Assembly: GCF_023343835.1 (NCBI RefSeq) | Contig: NC_064444.1 | Span: 12,389,719-12,453,718 of the forward strand | DNA from: Lagopus muta | Lineage: Eukaryota > Chordata > Aves > Galliformes > Phasianidae | Direction: 5' to 3' | DNA: 64,000 nucleotides | Shown: in pieces, positions 54,601 to 62,331 of the stretch | Numbering within the stretch: the stretch's first letter is position 1 | Layout: each line of letters starts with the position of its first letter | Translations under genes and position numbers: made by a program | The notes under the pieces: model-generated | What the model saw: only the letters and a program-made list of their open reading frames with translations | Told to the model about the DNA's origin: nothing | The model's database searches: none

Positions 54601-57600
54601 AGGTAAACCTGTTACTCGTCACTTGAAGTTTTCAGTAACTTGTTTTTCTGGTAACTAGCAAATTTTGAAGTGATAATACAAAGCATTTTGTAGGATCTAT
54701 TGTCCTTAACAGGCTTGGAATTCCAAAAAATACTAATTTTTGGAATTGCTTTTTCTGTGCTCATTTGGTTCTGCTTTCTAAACTGAACCTTTCTTCCTCT
54801 CCCTTCCCTTGTTTTTGGTTCTCAATCAGTGGCTCCCAATCAGCTGTGTTGGCACCATTGATAAGGCAGTATAAATAAATAGAAACTTGATGCTAATATT
54901 GCTGCAGTGTTCAGTATGTGCATCCATGGTTTTGGCAACAGGCAACTTTTTTTTTTCTTAAAGATTGAAGTTTTATTTCTGTCATCTTCATAAAAAAAAA
55001 GGAATTATCATTTTGTTTCTTGTGAATGATGGACCACATTTGTCTAAAATTGGAATTAGTTAAAATTAAAAATGCATTTTTGAAATAGCTTGTATTAATT
55101 AGAACTACTGTGTTCGTTGAACATGTTAATCAGAACATTTATTTGAACTTGGAAGTGACTTGGTCACAATGAAATAAGTGTATTGGTAATGAATGAAGTA
55201 TTTTATGACCAAGAACAGAATTCTGGGCATTTAGTAAGTGCTTCTGCCTGGCATTTCTTTTTAATTCATAGGTTAAAAGAAAATATTCTTTTTCAGTCAG
55301 TTCATGTAATTTCAATGATCAGTGTTTTGAATTTAAAAATGGGTCGGTTTCTCTGAAAGTAATGCCTCCTATTTATTTCCATGGAAACTACAACTGATAC
55401 AAAGAGCACAATAGCACTGTTTGATAGAGCAAATTCTCATCTACAGGACACTATTTTTCAACATAATCACACTGTGCTTTTTTGACAGCAGTTGAACAAG
55501 GGCCTGCATGCCATGCTCATAACAGTCTGTATCAGTGGACATGACACGCTGTCGCCACTGTTGAAACCTACCATTCACCACCGTGCTGTGCTCACGTCCA
55601 CTGTTTGGTCTCCATAAACGCTCAGCAAGTAGCTGTGAATGTCAGCGGCTGCTATTTCTTCTGCATGGAGGAATTCAATGACACACCTTTGTTTCATCCA
55701 CACCTCCATGTCAGATGCAGTTTTGTCAGGCTGCCATCTGTTGCACAGCAACCAAATATAATGGAATTGGTGGGAAGGTTCAACCTCTGCTGCTGTACCA
55801 CCACCATCCACCTCTGACATCATGGGGCAACATAATAAAATAGAAGGCATTAGTTTTGGAGCAGCCATTTTAATATCCCGTTGCAGTATTTTATGATTTG
55901 AGAAGAGCTCATTGTTTTTGGAGCATTGTATAGCATTTCATTAAGACTTGACTCCAAGTGTTGCTTATGTTTCCTTCCAACTGAGTAGTTTGTCTTTCTC
56001 AATTTTATCAGCAAACAATTATTTTGTTATTTGTGTATGATAGTCCAAGATCTTAATGCCTTCTACATTTCATTTGGATGTGTTTTTAAAAAGAAAATGT
56101 GTTTAAATACAAACGAAATGTCACTTACAACTGTGTCTACACCAGGTACACTAGAGAGGCAGGAGTCCGCTCTCTGGATCGAAAGCTGGGGGCTATCTGC
56201 AGAGCAGTGGCAGTGAAAGTGGCAGAAGGGCAGCACAAAGAAACAAAGCCTGATCGTTCTGAACTGGGTGAAGGAGAAGGTGTGTATCTTTTTTGTGTTT
56301 TACTAAAGAGGGCTCCTCCAACATTGCAGGCTCTAGTTCGCTGATTTATCAACATTTTAGCCTTTTCTATGCTTCTTCAAAGGCTTTATTTTCAAAAGCT
56401 TTGCAAATAGACTAACATTCTTAGTGTGCACATTCAAGTAGTACTGAATTATGGCTTGGGACAAAAATGGAATAATTTCAGCCTGCCAGAGAGTGGTAGC
56501 TGAGAAGGATAGTGGATCTGTTTGTTATCTTAGGTAGGCAGTTCTGATTTGTGTATTTTGTTATGCTTTTTAATGCAAATCTTATACTTTAATTTTTCTT
56601 CAGTAAAAGGCTTAGCAGTGTAAAGTAAGTGACTCTAAAGTAAGTGACTGCTTGGAGATCTTTGGAATTAGAAAGGTTTGGAGGCGTTTTTAATGTGTCT
56701 GACTGCAGTGTATCCATCACTTGAGGTCAATTCATTTAACTTACTAGTTAGAACAGAATCCTAAGAAATGATGCTTCAGGGATCTTCAGTGATTAGAGTT
56801 TTAGTGCTTTCTGTTTATTTGTTTATTCACTGTCTTGAAGAATAGGAAGCTTTGACTTTTCACTTAGCTTTAGAACAGTAGAATTGTTAATTTTGCATTT
56901 TAAAAGTAGTGCAATTTGTATTTGATCCAAATGTGTAGTAACTCTTAGTCTCCCGGATTTTGTGATCTTCAGTAAATCTGTTGTTGTTCTCCAAATATAC
57001 AGAAGACAGTGATGTATTATTCCCAGTGATCCAAAAATCTGTAAGCTTTGTTAGCAATTGAATGGCAGTTCAAGGAAGATGTTTGAATTGCAGTTCAAGG
57101 TAGATGAGAAGTGTGAAAGGGCTGAATTTGTAACTGAGCTTATAAAACGTGGCTATTTTTAAGAATTAGAATAGGCTGGGATGGAGAAGACCTTGAGGAT
57201 CATCAAGGCCAACCATTAACCTGACCTGCTGAGTGCTGTTGGTAAACAATCTCCCTTAGTGCCACAGTAGTCACAATAAAAGCTAGCAAGCAAGGTGTTG
57301 GGTGATTTGTTCGTTTTCTAAATATTGCTGTGAATCTGGCTGACTCTTGGACTGGAAGTAACTGCAAGTCTTTGTGCCAGAAGATACTAGAAAGCAAAAA
57401 CTGCTGAATGGCTGCTTGCTTTTGCTTGAGACATGAAATACTAACAAGACCTATTGGCTTGATGTTGCAAAAGATTCTACAAGTAAGCCAATGTCAAAAA
57501 GCTTATGGTTTTTCCCACAGCAAGAATAGTTCTCTGCTTGTTTACAGGAGAACGATTAAGGGGACTTGTAAGCTGCCTTATTTTATTGGAGAAGATAATA

Positions 57601-60600
57601 AGTCTGAATGGTTACCCCTTACACTTCAGAGTAAAATCAAGGGCAGGAAATAGAACTGTACAACAGTATCGTTAATTACAAGAGCATTTGAAGAAGAGTC
57701 TGACTCTAGAACTAGTCTATTTATTTACAGTCTTTCAGCTTTTTCTTGCCTTTTTCTCCTAACTTGGTATTTCATTTCTGAAAATCAAGTCTGCTTTTAT
57801 GTTGTTGAGTTTTCTGTGATGATCAGAATGTCTATGAAAAGTACCTGTAATAACAGAAGTTTGCATTTGGTCCACAAATCAATGGTTGCTTAAGTAGATA
57901 CAGCTCAGTTTTCTCTGAAGGCTGCAGGAAGGTAATCTTTCACATTAACAGTGGCTATGCATGAGTGAATGACTGTGCAGTTTAAATTGTCCCATCTGTG
58001 GGCATATTTATTAATGCTTTCTGTTTCTATCTATATGCACTTCTTTTTTTTGCTGAATTTTTCTGAAATCAGATTCTGAGTTTGTTGACACTTCCATGAT
58101 GATTGTAGTGCCTCCTGAACCAGGCTGCTGAGGCTTTAGGCTGTGGTAGCAATGCTCATTGGCAGCAGGCAAGATCAGTTAACCACTGCCACTGCTGTGA
58201 TTTTGACCTGAGTTACATTTCTGAAGTATTTATTTGCACTGAAAGATAGCAAAATATGTTTAAAAGATCTAATATGATTGCTATTATCATCCTGCTCTTC
58301 AAGTCTTTCAGTAAAATAGAGAAAAGTAGCTTCAGAGCACAACTGATCTTGTAAGAGGAAGCATTTTACTATTAAAGCACAGAATGAAAAGGAGCTGCAG
58401 TAGATATTTTGATCCAGTGTGAGAGGCATTTGCAGTGTTAAAATTAGCACTGTGCTTGCAACTTAGGAGAGGTATTTACACTGTTAAATTTAGTATGGGA
58501 CTTGGAACTTAACAAAGTTAAGCAAAACCAGCAATCTCAGTGCTCCAAAAGAGGGCAAAATGTGAACACTTCTGGTTGACACATGATTTGGAACAATTTC
58601 AAAAGAAATGGTCTGTAGTTATCTTTGTGCTTCTGGAATTGAAACTGTCCATAAGAAAAAGCTGCATCAATAAAACAAAGTCCAAAGGAGAAGTGGACCT
58701 ATAGTTAAACTGGAGTATTACGAAGACACGTAGAGAATGGTGTGGTCAACGAAATGCTTCTTATTTTCTGCTAATGATGTGCTCATACCCAATTGTAATT
58801 TTAGCAAAATATGTCACTTACTGAGAGTGTATGAGAATGGGACACTCATTTAAAAACAAAACAACAAGAGCAACAACAGAACTCTTGTTTGACTTTCATT
58901 CAGTCTGGAAACAGCCAAGTATTTAAAACAAAACTTGGGAATAATCCCTGAACTCTCTACACTTGCAAGTTGATGCAAACAATGGGATTTATAACCTAAA
59001 TTTCTTAATTTCTTTCTTTGGTTGTATTGGATCTTTTTTTTTTTCCTGTTCTAGAGTGGACATTTTTGCTGTTGTGCACAGAGACGGTGAATTTTGATTT
59101 CATGTAGTTAAAGACTGGAAGAACCATTGGTCAGGTTGTTGTGTAAACATCATTGCGAAAATTAATAGTTTAATTTTAAACTATTTCCTCGTTCATTTAT
59201 TTATTTTTATTTATCTGTAGAAAACATCGTAATTCATTTTTGTTTTAAACATTTGTTAGTGGCTGATGTGGGACTGAGACTGCAGTTTATGCATTTGCAT
59301 GTCATGGGTTTGAATATCAGCGAGTACCCTACAAGCTCACCTTTGCTAAAGCATATTTTGTGTGTGATTTGTAGGATATCAGAACAGTGATGTGCGTATG
59401 GAGTTTATTCAGTTGAGAGCCTTCCGGCTTGTGGTATTATAATAAAAGGTGAAAGTAACGAGATGCTAGAATCACAGAATTTCCGTCATATTATATTGAT
59501 TAAATCAGATCATTAACTTAAGTGGAGCAAGTGTTTCCAAGTCTTTGTAGACACTGTTTAGTAATAGGTTCTAGGAGTGCAGGGTGCCTGCTGTGGCAGA
59601 CTTAATGCAAGGAGGGACACTGTCCCTTTCACAAACAGTGTGTCTGAGATACACTGGCAGCTTTGTATTGCCTTTCTCACTCCTTTGACTCCTGGTCTTC
59701 ATGACGAAGTTGGCAAGTGGAAGGCTGTTAGTTTGCGTCAGTCATTGGATTTGTATGGTAAGCTTCAGCAAAAGCAAATGGAGTCATCTTTCTGACCTCT
59801 GCAGAGAGGTCTTGTGTACAGTAACATCATCCTTGTATGCAGTGACACACACTACCTGCTATTTTACTGAAACTCTATCTCAGGTTTATGAGATGCTGCT
59901 TTAGACTTTGACGCTAGAAGAAATTCTAAGAGTGACAAAAACATGTGAGACTTTCCTGTTTTAGAGCAGCAGCCTCGAGAGTACAATGCAGCAGCTGAGT
60001 CCTAAGGCGTCTTATTGTGGTACAGTGGTTGAAATGCAGGATGAAAATGTGTCTTCTAACTTCTACTGTGATACATGGTTGTTCCTCTGTGATCAGTGGG
60101 AACATGTGTATGTCATCAGTAGTGAAAATCTTAATGCGTATGCATGCATAGAACTAAGTGGAAAAAAAACAAGCAGAAATAGGAAATGGTGTTGGTTAGA
60201 TAGTAAAGCCTTCTAAGTTCACTTTTGTTTTATAACATGAATTGCAGTATCAAATAGCTTGGGTTTTGGAGTAGTACAGTTGAAATCTGAGTTGCAGGAA
60301 TAGCAACTCAGTTGCAGGGTTATGTTTCCTAGACTTGCTAGTATTTATGTATTTAAATTTATTGTGTACAGAAATAGTAGCTCAACAAAAATACAGAGAC
60401 AAGCTGGAACAACAGGAGGGCCTTCTGACTAAGGCAGTGTTTACAGTAAAGGAATAAGATTTATGCATTGAGCAATGAATTGTTGTACAGTGGAAGATAC
60501 AGTTGTACTGTTGAATAATAACTACTAGATTTTAATGCTGCGTGAAAGCTGTTAATATTTTAGTAGTGATATTGATGTAGAATGTTTTCCTTGGTATTGT

Positions 60601-62331
60601 ATGGATGCAGTAGTGAGAATTGCACTGTAGCAAAATTAGCAGTAAGAAAGCTTTTCTTATACGTCAGGGTTAATGAAAGTGTGGTTTGTATCTCATGAAG
60701 TGAGACATTTTCTCTTATACTGAATGTGGCACAGAGCACCTCTTAATGTTATGTTAAATAGATCAGATCATCGATTGGTTTCCACAGCTGTTTGAAGTTC
60801 TGTAACTTCAGTTATTATATGTGCATTAACATGCAAAGGAAGACAGTTTCTTCATTGAATGGGAAAAAAGTTCTAAGAAAGGAAACAACTGTAGACAGTT
60901 TTCCAAAATGTGCTGCAGAAGGCTTTGGAGCTCAGTGCCTGGTAATGAAGGCTGTTGCTTAAAATGTGCCTTGATTTTGTACGTTTGGGATGGGATGAAG
61001 CATCTTCAGTACATGTATTTGCACAATGCTTGAATGACAGCCTCAGGGAAGGGAGGCATTGCTGTAGAACTCTGCTACAAAACCTTAGAAACATCTGGAC
61101 TGTTGAACTATTTTTCATTTCTCTGATAAATGTTTCACTAAAATATTGCTTGAGGCTCTCAAGAAAATAGCAGTGAGTCCCTTGCATTTGGCTCACATTC
61201 GATGGAAAGTCACTCCCTGCTTGCATTCTCTTTCTGTGTGCAGTAATTTAAGTATATGTCAGTGTAGGCCTAATACAAATGAAGTTTAAAACAATTTTGA
61301 TGCTTTGATGCTTATGTGGTCTTCATTACAGTCCATTTTTGTGCAGAAAACAAATGCTATAGAAAGCCAAAATTTTACCAGTAAGGAAACAATTGTATAA
61401 TCAAGAACACAATCATACTTAAAATGGAGGCAGAAAAGAATATGCTTTTGAATCTGTAACTGTTGCTGCAATTGTCTGGTCCTTTCTTGTTGACCCTTGA
61501 GTATGTTGTATTCAAAAGGGTCAGGCCAGTTGGGTTTTATAGCCCTGCCAGGAGCGTGCATCGCACCTACAGATATATCTGAAAACAATGAATAATCTGA
61601 TATTTGGAGTTTGTTTTGCTGCTAGTGTCTTTTATTCAAAACACATTAGAAATACCTCCTTCAACAAAATTGCAGAGCCATGTTAAAGGATAATATTTCA
61701 AGATAAATGGAAGCCACAGATGAAGGTAATTATAGTGAAATTGTTTGCAGATTTTCACTGAACTGGGGCAGTACGTGCTGCGTGGTCAACTGGTGTTGAA
61801 AACTGATTTTGTGAATTAAGATTTTACATAATGAAGCCATAGTAGTCATAGAGACAAAAATTGAAGTGGAAAGCATAATGTGAGAATATTGCTACCTATT
61901 GCTGCTATTTGACCTACTTAAAAACATACTTGAGCACGTGAGTCGTACATCTGTCAATGGTCTAGATTAAATATTATCCTCATAGAACTGTTAGGACAGG
62001 TTTAGCATAAGTAATTAAAATTTGATACTGTATTACCTTTAACTTGTCAAGAATTTTGTGAAAGATAACTTTAAGCTTTTTTTCATGAGCTTTTTAGGTA
62101 ATTCCTCTTGAGTGTTTTCCTGTCGTAATTTCTTTAATTCCTCTGTCAAAGACTGTTACAAATCCTAAATTAGATTTTCTTCTCTTAGACTGCAAAGAAC
62201 ATGTCACAGAAGACGCAAAATCAGAATCCATCAGTGACACGGCTGACCTGGCTCTGCCACCTGAAATGCCAATTTTAATTGATTTCCATGCTTTAAAAGA
62301 CATCCTGGGGCCACCCATGTACGAAATGGAG
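33459..62331 (+). CDS. LONP2: LONP2, peroxisomal Lon protease homolog 2 (12 coding exons, 3' end beyond window)
   Basis: Join of 33459-33691, 34534-34768, 35569-35700, 37367-37489, 38363-38526, 39251-39345, 41421-41679, 47478-47619, 53362-53512, 54476-54602, 56146-56279 and 62189-62331. All introns are GT-AG, phases close exactly, and the sum is 1,938 nt (646 codons) with no stop. The protein aligns by recall to human LONP2 (852 aa) without net indels; Walker A falls at residues 375-382, as in human. Known role: ATP-dependent Lon-family protease of the peroxisomal matrix, which degrades damaged or unassembled matrix proteins and assists import and processing of PTS1 proteins. Domain order: LON substrate-binding domain about 13-222 (exons 1-4), acidic linker 258-269, AAA+ about 330-570 (GPPGVGKT 375-382, pore-loop Tyr417, DE 442-443, sensor-1 Asn492, Arg finger 504, sensor-2 Arg562). 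The S16 protease domain (Ser-Lys dyad) and the SKL-type C-terminus are not in the window. The start lies in a strong Kozak context (gcggccATGG) inside a CpG island. Mitochondrial LONP1 is the only near alternative, but the N-terminus lacks a presequence and matches LONP2. Confidence 0.97.
33692..34533 (+). other. LONP2 intron 1
   Basis: GT-AG intron of 842 bp. The first about 220 bp belong to the CpG island (3' shore); the rest is AT-rich and shows no repeat or nested gene. The exon 1 frame happens to stay open into the intron until 34,007. Confidence 0.9.
34534..34768 (+). CDS. LONP2: LONP2 exon 2 (residues 78-156)
   Basis: Preceded by a cag acceptor and followed by gtagat. Encodes the core of the LON N-domain, including [20 protein letters not shown] and [10 protein letters not shown], ending YKYAVQ. 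Strongly matches vertebrate LONP2. The exon ends in phase 0 (468 nt cumulative). Confidence 0.97.
34769..35568 (+). other. LONP2 intron 2
   Basis: GT-AG intron of 800 bp, with a T-rich stretch at 34,828-34,862. No mobile element or RNA gene was recognised. Confidence 0.9.
35569..35700 (+). CDS. LONP2: LONP2 exon 3 (residues 157-200)
   Basis: Acceptor ccttacag, donor gtatta. Encodes 44 residues from [20 protein letters not shown] to ...SNQEKLQ, the C-terminal helical part of the LON substrate-binding domain. Phase 0 at both ends, so skipping this exon would keep the frame. Confidence 0.97.
35968..36195 (-). mobile_element. Older CR1 element, 3' half (outer element of a nested pair)
   Basis: Antisense CR1 3' region: agaattggagaatgttttgg, aggtcatttagttccagtgc, gtccagcctggctttgaaca, caacctattccagtgtctca. 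It breaks off after gaatttcttctggtataaat, in the middle of the element, where another CR1 of opposite orientation intervenes. Its continuation is at 36,514. Confidence 0.9.
36196..36261. repeat. AT-only low-complexity segment at the CR1/CR1 junction
   Basis: Composed almost entirely of A and T, with an uninterrupted A run and imperfect AAATTTA/TAAATTT palindromes. It separates the inverted CR1 arms and would form the loop if they paired. Confidence 0.8.
36262..36513 (+). mobile_element. Younger CR1 3' end inserted in an older CR1
   Basis: Sense CR1 3' terminus: ttggatgtcaggaaaaactt, gaacgctggaacaggctccc, cagggaggtgattcagtcac, then tggttggactcgatgatctt and the terminal attctatgattctatgatcc. 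The two copies of the 8-base ATTCTATG unit mark a true 3' end. It is 5'-truncated, as usual for CR1, and encodes only a few residues of ORF2. Confidence 0.95.
36514..36805 (-). mobile_element. Older CR1 element, continuation of the outer element
   Basis: Antisense CR1 ORF2 segment that resumes where 36,195 stopped: aaaaagtccctccccagctt, tcagcctgtccttgtaggga, ccctctgatcatcttcatgg, ccactccatgtccttcttgc. On the minus strand it reads a CR1 ORF2 C-terminal fragment (about 75 codons) which is a fossil and not a host gene. Confidence 0.93.
37367..37489 (+). CDS. LONP2: LONP2 exon 4 (residues 201-241)
   Basis: Acceptor tcttag, donor gtatgg. Encodes 41 residues, [20 protein letters not shown]... to ...KHKQDDDKR, the end of the LON N-domain and the start of the long helix leading to the AAA+ module. 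Phase 0 at both ends. Confidence 0.97.
37490..38362 (+). other. LONP2 intron 4
   Basis: GT-AG intron of 873 bp; AT-rich, no repeat or nested gene recognised. Confidence 0.9.
38363..38526 (+). CDS. LONP2: LONP2 exon 5 (residues 242-295 plus 2 nt), acidic linker
   Basis: Acceptor tttcacag, donor gtagga. Encodes [13 protein letters not shown], then an acidic run ([11 protein letters not shown], about residues 259-269), then a conserved helix ending ...LKVCLKEIK. The acidic run is coded by near-perfect GAG repeats. The human linker has the same length but alternates Glu and Asp, so composition is conserved rather than sequence. It is likely a flexible surface linker between the N-domain and the ATPase ring (inference). 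Confidence 0.96.
38527..39250 (+). other. LONP2 intron 5
   Basis: GT-AG intron of 724 bp; AT-rich, nothing recognised. Confidence 0.9.
39251..39345 (+). CDS. LONP2: LONP2 exon 6 (residues 296-327 plus 1 nt)
   Basis: Acceptor acttccag, donor gtagac. Encodes [20 protein letters not shown] then [12 protein letters not shown]; the LPW motif just before the AAA+ module is a Lon-family hallmark. Length 95 nt. Codon 296 is completed at the start and codon 328 is split at the end. Confidence 0.96.
39346..41420 (+). other. LONP2 intron 6
   Basis: GT-AG intron of 2,075 bp; AT-rich. Short open frames at 39.6 and 40.4 kb have no support. No mobile element recognised. Confidence 0.88.
41421..41679 (+). 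CDS. LONP2: LONP2 exon 7 (residues 328-413 plus 2 nt), Walker A
   Basis: Acceptor gattgatag, donor gtatgt. Encodes the start of the AAA+ ATPase: [20 protein letters not shown], then GPPGVGKT (Walker A, residues 375-382, which binds the ATP phosphates), then [20 protein letters not shown]. All are near-invariant in Lon proteases. The frame stays open into intron 7 to about 41,782 but the homology stops exactly at the donor. Confidence 0.98.
41680..47477 (+). other. LONP2 intron 7
   Basis: GT-AG intron of 5,798 bp splitting the Walker A exon from the Walker B exon. Contains a 24-base poly-T (42,049-42,072), a short CR1 tail at 44.8 kb and a 17-bp tandem duplication near 46,770-46,803. No nested gene recognised. 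Confidence 0.88.
44802..44870 (+). mobile_element. CR1 3'-terminal fragment
   Basis: Reads gggtggttggaccagatgat, then cttgcaggtcgtttccaacc and ttgtgattctgtgattct. This is the last about 65 bases of a CR1, including two copies of the terminal GATTCTGT-type octamer. It is a heavily 5'-truncated insertion. Confidence 0.9.
47478..47619 (+). CDS. LONP2: LONP2 exon 8 (residues 414-461), Walker B and pore loop
   Basis: Acceptor gctcacag, donor gtaaga. Encodes [12 protein letters not shown], in which Tyr417-Val418 is the substrate-gripping pore loop, and [10 protein letters not shown] with Walker B Asp442 and catalytic Glu443. Ends GDPAAALLE. Codon 414 is completed from exon 7; the exon ends in phase 0. 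Confidence 0.98.
48607..48634. repeat. 28-base poly-T run
   Basis: Uninterrupted homopolymer in intron 8; length likely variable. No adjoining element body recognised. Confidence 0.9.
49507..49872 (-). mobile_element. Well-preserved CR1 element (CR1-F-like), reverse orientation
   Basis: Begins cacagaatcacagaaatgta and continues ggttggaagggacctccaga, tcatcgagtccaacccccct, ctgggcagcctgttccagtg, acctcactgtaaagaagttc and tcaggtcccctctcagtctc. It matches the recalled consensus of young galliform CR1 with few differences and retains high GC and CpG in an AT-rich intron. 5'-truncated within ORF2. Confidence 0.95.
51755..52505 (+). mobile_element. Old, decayed CR1 ORF2 segment
   Basis: Ordered but diverged CR1 landmarks: taccttgatgttagcagcac (the DLSKAF-type reverse-transcriptase region), acctcaaggagatgagggca, agcagatgatgccaaattaa, ccagagggacctaaacaggc, agccctgagcttggagagga and aatagtgcaacacactttgg. 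About 750 bp long, full of stops and indels, so among the oldest copies here. The 96-codon minus-strand frame at 52,119-52,409 is antisense to it. Confidence 0.85.
53120..53143. repeat. 24-base poly-A run
   Basis: Homopolymer about 220 bp before LONP2 exon 9, followed by a second A run at 53,151-53,159. No retrocopy body recognised upstream. Confidence 0.9.
53362..53512 (+). CDS. LONP2: LONP2 exon 9 (residues 462-511 plus 1 nt), sensor 1 and Arg finger
   Basis: Acceptor ttttaag, donor gtaatg. Encodes [17 protein letters not shown], then LFIATANT with sensor-1 Asn at about 492, then [11 protein letters not shown] with the Arg-finger candidate Arg504. The acceptor has a short, interrupted pyrimidine tract. 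Confidence 0.97.
53513..54475 (+). other. LONP2 intron 9
   Basis: GT-AG intron of 963 bp; nothing recognised. The exon 9 frame stays open about 100 nt into it but without family similarity. Confidence 0.9.
54476..54602 (+). CDS. LONP2: LONP2 exon 10 (residues 512-553 plus 2 nt)
   Basis: Acceptor ttttttctag, donor gtaaac. Encodes the small alpha-helical subdomain of the AAA+ module: [20 protein letters not shown], then [10 protein letters not shown] and TTLDIIT. Matches human LONP2 almost residue for residue. Confidence 0.97.
54603..56145 (+). other. LONP2 intron 10
   Basis: GT-AG intron of 1,543 bp. About a third is a mariner-like transposon relic (55,345-55,875); the rest is AT-rich with nothing recognised. 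Confidence 0.9.
55345..55875 (-). mobile_element. Mariner-like DNA transposon relic with internal deletion (Galluhop/Mariner1_GG-like)
   Basis: On the minus strand a 97-codon frame starts at 55,868 and contains [20 protein letters not shown] followed by [15 protein letters not shown]. This is the helix-turn-helix DNA-binding head of mariner transposases (HTH_48-like). After it, a second frame reads a short C-terminal-like remnant ([14 protein letters not shown]). The middle of a roughly 345-residue transposase, with the catalytic DDD/DDE core, is missing. The left end (tttctctgaaagtaatgcct) resembles a known galliform mariner terminus; I see no inverted copy of it to the right of 55,870, so that end is lost or diverged. 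Family name is by recall; class is firmer than name. Confidence 0.75.
56146..56279 (+). CDS. LONP2: LONP2 exon 11 (residues 554-598 plus 1 nt), sensor 2
   Basis: Acceptor acaccag, donor gtgtgt. Encodes [20 protein letters not shown], containing the sensor-2 region (Arg562 in GVRSLDR), then [12 protein letters not shown] and a variable hydrophilic tail rich in Glu and Gly. The tail is less conserved against human than the rest, as expected for the ATPase-protease linker. Confidence 0.96.
56621..56650 (+). repeat. 15-bp tandem duplication
   Basis: taaagtaagtgactc is followed at once by taaagtaagtgactg; one mismatch, so recent. Each unit contains the splice-donor-like gtaagt. Confidence 0.85.
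57162..57232 (-). mobile_element. Short CR1 3'-end fragment
   Basis: Reads agaattagaataggctggga, then agaccttgaggatcatcaag and gccaaccattaacc. This resembles the antisense of a diverged CR1 3' tail (normally agaatc...ggttggaaaagacctt...gatcat...gtccaacc). About 70 bp, low similarity. Confidence 0.65.
58421..58512 (+). repeat. Diverged 46-bp tandem duplication
   Basis: Unit 1 begins gagaggcatttgcagtgtta and unit 2 begins gagaggtatttacactgtta at 58,467. Both end in a (t)tg(c/g)aactta block. By eye roughly 70 percent identical with no gaps, so an old duplication. Confidence 0.7.
62189..62331 (+). CDS. LONP2: LONP2 exon 12 (residues 599-646), last exon inside the window
   Basis: Acceptor ttctcttag, donor gtaacg. 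Encodes the acidic linker [20 protein letters not shown], then [20 protein letters not shown] and PMYEME. In human LONP2 this is followed directly by the S16 protease domain, which starts in the next exon. No exon matching that domain is visible in the 1.67 kb after this donor, so the gene is cut by the window edge. Confidence 0.97.

Larger units (their letters stand above)
56280..62188 (+). other. LONP2 intron 11
   Basis: GT-AG intron of 5,909 bp. Holds a CR1 scrap (57.16 kb), short tandem duplications (56,621-56,650; 58,421-58,512) and a tRNA-like A/B-box relic near 59.26-59.32 kb. A 117-codon minus-strand frame at 60,873-61,226 has no recognised similarity and is opposed by another frame on the + strand. 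Confidence 0.88.

Noticed and set aside
60873..61226. 117-codon minus-strand open frame in intron 11
   Set aside because: No recognised family, an overlapping + strand frame of similar quality, no flanking splice sites or promoter seen. Most likely chance.
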